From: Desulfobulbaceae bacterium BRH_c16a
GTDB lineage: Bacteria > Desulfobacterota > Desulfobulbia > Desulfobulbales > Desulfocapsaceae
Length of the DNA: 64,000 nucleotides
Assembly: GCA_000961725.1 (NCBI GenBank)
Contig: LADS01000029.1
Location: 62,001 to 126,000, forward strand
Direction of reading: 5' to 3'
The notes under the pieces were generated by a model, which worked only from the letters and a program-made list of their open reading frames with translations, was not told the origin of the DNA and ran no database searches. Position numbers and translations under genes: made by a program. Positions 61,197 to 64,000 of this stretch are shown here, one piece after another (position 1 is the first letter of the stretch; each line of letters begins with the position of its first letter).

Positions 61197-61646
61197 TCAG
61201 ACCTTCAAAGGAACCACATTGACGGTGACTTCCGTGTTCACATTAAAGCCAACCTTGATCTGGACCTTTGTTTCACCGAGAGTCTTGATCGGTTCGGGTA
61301 GAAGGATCTGTTTTTTATCGAGTTGAACATCGAGTTCAGAAAGTTTGGTACAGATATCGGCACTGGTTACGGAACCGAAGAGACGTTCGTCCTGTCCGGC
61401 GAGTTGTTCGATAACAATTACCAGTCCGGAGATCTTCTTGGCAATATCCTGAGAGTTTTTCTGCTCTTTTGCCAAACGAGCCGCGATATTTGCCCTGTTC
61501 TGCTCAAGAACAGCAAGATTCTGGGCAGTTGCGGGTACAGCCTTACCTTGAGGCAACAGATAGTTGCGGCCGTACCCGGGTTTCACTTTTACAACTTCGC
61601 CTTCCTGGCCGAGAGAAGTGATTGTTTCTTTAAGGATGAGTTCCAT
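61197..61646 (-). CDS. rplI: Ribosomal protein L9
   Basis: The 149-residue L9 protein of the large subunit. The N-terminal domain MELILKETITSLGQEGEVVKVKPGYGRNYLLP is the family signature, split by a long helix from the C-terminal domain. I use ATG 61646 (with AAAAGGGG upstream); a frame to 61694 adds 16 residues with no homology. It is the last ribosomal gene of the rpsF operon. Confidence 0.97.
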   Translation of the reverse strand: MELILKETITSLGQEGEVVKVKPGYGRNYLLPQGKAVPATAQNLAVLEQNRANIAARLAKEQKNSQDIAKKISGLVIVIEQLAGQDERLFGSVTSADICTKLSELDVQLDKKQILLPEPIKTLGETKVQIKVGFNVNTEVTVNVVPLKV

Positions 61647-61724
61647 TTTAAACCCCTTTTGCTCTGTGTCTAATAAGCAGTAAAGAACATCCACAGTTCT
61701 TTCAGCAGCTTATTGCATATTGAT

Positions 61725-62693
61725 TTATTCGGTTTTATCTGTTGTCACGAGTTTCAGCTTGCGGAAATCAAACCAGCTATCCGCGATACCAAAAAGCAAC
61801 AGAATAAGTGTTCCCAGCGATTGAAAGACGATCATGACATACAAAAACGACCTGAGCAGCAAAGGAACATTCCATTTGTCCATGAAAAAAACTAAAATTG
61901 CAAGACCCTGGAAACAGTAAACAATACTTAATAGTATAAGGCTATTAATCCCAACTGCCCGAACAGGATGGGTGGGGATCAGGGCAAGAATACCAATGAC
62001 GATTACCACCCAGATAAGCCTTTCCGGTAATTGCCAGTACCGATAGCCGGCCCAGGCAACCTTGTCACACGTTTTCAGAAGGAGTATGTTCCCGAGCATC
62101 ATGGTAAGCCACGTAATCATCAGGATAATACTTCCCAGAATAGCCGGCATGATCATCGGAACGAGGAGTTGCATCCGATGCAATGTAGTTTCCAGTACGA
62201 TCAGAGTTTCTGTAGAAACGGTGTCGCTCTGCCGGTAATGCTCTAATGTTTCAACAATACCTTGATCAAATGTTTTCAGCAGCTGACCGTAGGCCGAAAT
62301 TTCCGAACCGGCAGAAAAAACGGTTAATACTACAAACCAGCTTCCGGCGAGTGAGACTGCGGCTTTAAACCCGCTTAAGGCCGGTGACTCCTGACGCTCT
62401 ACGGATCGATGCAGAACAAATCCGGAGAATAACAGCGCGGCCGAAAAGATAAACAGATCAAGGCTATCCAATATCAGATAGATAATAAGCGACAATGCAG
62501 CTGCAGTAAGCAGCAGTCTCTTACCCGTATGCCCGCCATACCTGCCTAGCAAAAAAAACGAAAGCAAAGGCAGAAAAACATGCAGCCATCCGAAAAAGGA
62601 CCATTGGACAGCAGGAAGAAGTATCACCAGGGAAGCCAGCAGGATAATCTTGATTATTCCGCTGAGTTCAGGTCGTTCGATATCCTCGTTAGC
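61725..62693 (-). CDS. DUF2232 (YybS-like) membrane protein
   Basis: A 322-residue integral membrane protein with about eight hydrophobic segments, for example IIKIILLASLVILLPAV and LIWVVIVIGILALIPTHPV. It matches the DUF2232/YybS family, whose genes commonly lie between rpsR and rplI. The function is unknown. GTG 62693 with AGGA upstream is the likely start. An ATG frame to 62792 would run into rpsR. Confidence 0.85.
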   Translation of the reverse strand, partial: ANEDIERPELSGIIKIILLASLVILLPAVQWSFFGWLHVFLPLLSFFLLGRYGGHTGKRLLLTAAALSLIIYLILDSLDLFIFSAALLFSGFVLHRSVERQESPALSGFKAAVSLAGSWFVVLTVFSAGSEISAYGQLLKTFDQGIVETLEHYRQSDTVSTETLIVLETTLHRMQLLVPMIMPAILGSIILMITWLTMMLGNILLLKTCDKVAWAGYRYWQLPERLIWVVIVIGILALIPTHPVRAVGINSLILLSIVYCFQGLAILVFFMDKWNVPLLLRSFLYVMIVFQSLGTLILLLFGIADSWFDFRKLKLVTTDKTE

Positions 62694-62725
62694 CACCTTG
62701 AATCCTGTATCTCTTCGTACGGCTG

Positions 62726-62971
62726 TTAACCCTGGGATGATCCGGAGTATGGCAAAAAGGCGATCTGCCTTGCCTGCTTGATCGCTTCGCACAGTTGTCT
62801 CTGGTGCGTTGCGCAGGTGCCAATAATCCGCCGCGGAATGATTTTGCCTCTTTCCGATACGTAGTTTCTCAAGGTCTTAACATCTTTATAGTCAATCGTT
62901 AACTCTTTGTCGCCGCAAAACCGACAGGTTTTCTTTCGGGAAAAAAGTTTCTTTTGTGGTCTTTGTGCCAT
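62726..62971 (-). CDS. rpsR: Ribosomal protein S18
   Basis: The 81-residue S18 protein. [19 protein letters not shown] and [20 protein letters not shown] are diagnostic. Four Cys (CRFC, TC, LC) indicate the zinc-binding form. AGGAGG lies before ATG 62971. It follows rpsF by 44 bases; S6 and S18 bind together in the ribosome. Confidence 0.98.
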   Translation of the reverse strand: MAQRPQKKLFSRKKTCRFCGDKELTIDYKDVKTLRNYVSERGKIIPRRIIGTCATHQRQLCEAIKQARQIAFLPYSGSSQG

Positions 62972-63015
62972 GGGGTATCCTCCTGGTTCTAAAATATCAA
63001 GAAAATCGACAAACG

Positions 63016-63444
63016 TTAATCTTCGTCAGTCTCTTCTTCGGTTTCTATTTCAACTGAATCGTCGATATCGGCGCCGTCAGTTTCTTGATCATCGGTGGGT
63101 GCGGTCAGCTTTTGTTCTGCTGCGGCAACAGCCTGCTCAATCTCATCCTCTTTGATGGATTCAGCTGTCTTGATTGTCATGTACTTCAGCACCATGTCAT
63201 CGATCCTGAATTTTCTTTCAATCTCAGCAACAGCTGCGGGTGTTCCGGCAAAATCAAAAAAAACATAGAATCCCAGGTGTTCTTTTTTGATCGGATAGGC
63301 CAGTTTTTTCATGCCCCATTTGTTCAGTTCGATAATGGTGCCTTTTTCATCGAGAATTATCTGCCTGGTGGTCTCAATGATTCTGTTGATCTCTTCATCT
63401 CCGGCACTGGGGCGGACTATAAAGATCGTTTCATACCTGCGCAT
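63016..63444 (-). CDS. rpsF: Ribosomal protein S6
   Basis: The 142-residue S6 protein of the small subunit. [20 protein letters not shown] and [18 protein letters not shown] are typical. A long acidic tail (about the last 35 residues, rich in Glu/Asp) follows, as in E. coli. GAGGAGG lies before ATG 63444. It is the first gene of the operon. Confidence 0.98.
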   Translation of the reverse strand: MRRYETIFIVRPSAGDEEINRIIETTRQIILDEKGTIIELNKWGMKKLAYPIKKEHLGFYVFFDFAGTPAAVAEIERKFRIDDMVLKYMTIKTAESIKEDEIEQAVAAAEQKLTAPTDDQETDGADIDDSVEIETEEETDED

Positions 63445-63457
63445 GTGTTCCTCCTCA

Positions 63458-63508
63458 TGGGCTCACGGTTTGCGCGAAGGCTCAAGCCTCCGCAATTTTC
63501 GGCCCCCG
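63458..63508 (-). promoter_or_regulatory. Candidate S6:S18-binding leader RNA
   Basis: On the minus strand the rpsF leader folds into GGGC...GCCC outside and TTGCG-AGGC-TTGA-GCCT-CGCAA inside. CCGAAAA lies on one side of the inner stem and ACCGTGA on the other. Paired CCG and ACCG next to a stem resemble the known S6:S18 autoregulatory RNA; fit to the consensus was judged by eye only. Confidence 0.5.
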
Positions 63509-63600
63509 CACTGTGGCAGGGAGCGAGAAGGGTGGTGAATACTTTCTGTCAAGAGGTAAAGTATTAATGCTTCTGTTTGCCTATCGACAAAAAGAGGATT

Positions 63601-63629
63601 ATAATACTAACAGGATCTTACTGTGTCAA
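63601..63629 (-). promoter_or_regulatory. Sigma-70 promoter of the rpsF operon
   Basis: TTGACA (63629-63624) and TATTAT (63606-63601) are 17 bases apart on the minus strand, a near-consensus arrangement. The -35 overlaps the mazG stop. It would give a leader of about 150 bases to rpsF. Confidence 0.75.
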
Positions 63630-64000
63630 ACACTATTTTTTCTCTTTTCCTCGGCTTTGATTGCCTGCCACTGGGCTGTCAATTGCTCCTCGTTTTCGTA
63701 TGTTTGACCGGCAAAGACGTGTGGGTGGCGGCGAATGAGCTTGTCGTTGATGTTATGAATTACATCCGCCAGCTCAAAATTTTCAAGATCCTTATTGATC
63801 TCCGCTATCATGATGAGGATGTAGAGCAGATCGCCAAGTTCTTCACAGGTATTACGGGAATCATCCTTTGCAATCGCTTCGTGAAGTTCGTCGCATTCCG
63901 ACCTGAGATATTTCATCAGGCTTAAGCCGGTCTGCCGCTTATCCCAGGGACAACCTTCGGTGCCTCGCAGGCTGCGAATAGTAGTAATAAGAGCCTGTAA
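63626..64000 (-). CDS. mazG: MazG-family nucleotide pyrophosphohydrolase, 5' truncated by window edge
   Basis: The C-terminal part (124 residues visible) of a MazG protein, which hydrolyses nucleoside triphosphates to monophosphates. The frame is open to base 64000, and an ATG at 63916 is internal. Upstream of it are IRSLRGTEGCPWDKRQTGLS, the MazG signature, then SECDELHEAI and EELGDLLYILIM, the metal-binding acidic motifs. The visible end matches single-domain MazG. The rpsF promoter lies over its stop. Confidence 0.92.
   Translation of the reverse strand, partial: LQALITTIRSLRGTEGCPWDKRQTGLSLMKYLRSECDELHEAIAKDDSRNTCEELGDLLYILIMIAEINKDLENFELADVIHNINDKLIRRHPHVFAGQTYENEEQLTAQWQAIKAEEKRKNSV

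Noticed and set aside
1-64000. tRNA, rRNA or CRISPR features
   Set aside because: No cloverleaf-like T-loop patterns, rRNA stretches or regularly spaced direct repeats were found by eye.

Overview
The window is a gene-dense chromosomal segment of a Gram-negative bacterium. It has LPS genes (kdsB, a likely lptE), a futalosine-type menaquinone cluster, full-length NifU with NifS, flavin-dependent ThyX, sigma-54 regulation and a DVU0298-type HEAT protein. Together these suggest a deltaproteobacterium (Desulfobacterota), perhaps close to Desulfobulbales. That placement is inferred from gene content only. I see no rRNA, tRNA, CRISPR array, phage or complete insertion sequence.

Layout. 1-3.1 kb: menaquinone genes mqnA (5' cut off by the window), ubiX-type and ubiA-type, then an exported DUF3108 protein. 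3.2-5.6 kb: purC, facing aroK and a TIGR01777 epimerase. 5.6-9.3 kb: small membrane protein, cyclic-nucleotide-binding/DUF4388 protein, a 167-bp MITE-like palindrome, a HEAT-repeat protein, and a nitrilase fused to a nucleotidyltransferase-like domain lacking its catalytic motif. 9.3-11.5 kb (minus): lipoprotein, FlgO-family lipoprotein and an SDR protein lacking the catalytic lysine. 11.7-18 kb: PHP phosphoesterase, NtrC-type regulator, nadK-proC, Trm112-like protein, phosphohexomutase. 18-21 kb: nifU-nifS-thyX. 21-26.6 kb: PilB/GspE-type ATPase with a cNMP domain, ELM1-family protein, and one polypeptide carrying two GT4 glycosyltransferases. 26.8-32 kb: glgB with a 59-aa partner, yqgE, a Cys-cluster protein, rlmH, rsmJ. 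32-38 kb: kdsB, a long CofD/YvcK protein, response regulator and hybrid kinase. 37.7-45.2 kb: hrpA with a 45-aa membrane peptide, galU, priA. 45.2-50.5 kb: HDOD-GGDEF protein and a Cys/His protein, a KamA-type radical SAM enzyme, malic enzyme. 50.5-55.5 kb: oleB-oleC-oleD with an M48-TPR protease. 55.5-64 kb (minus): dusB, lptE, leuS, dnaB, and the rpsF-rpsR-DUF2232-rplI operon with promoter and candidate S6:S18 leader, then mazG running off the window.

Most genes are housekeeping and many overlap by 1-28 nt, so transcription is probably strongly operonic. The least ordinary items are the oleBCD-protease operon without oleA, the ELM1 plus double-glycosyltransferase pair, the nitrilase fusion, the HDOD-GGDEF/Cys-His pair, the MITE-like element that supplies a stop codon, and a dispersed family of GATNNC hexamer hairpins at three loci, one of which forms the C-terminus of a protein. 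Two small genes (59 and 45 aa) and one doubtful 50-aa frame were read directly from the sequence.
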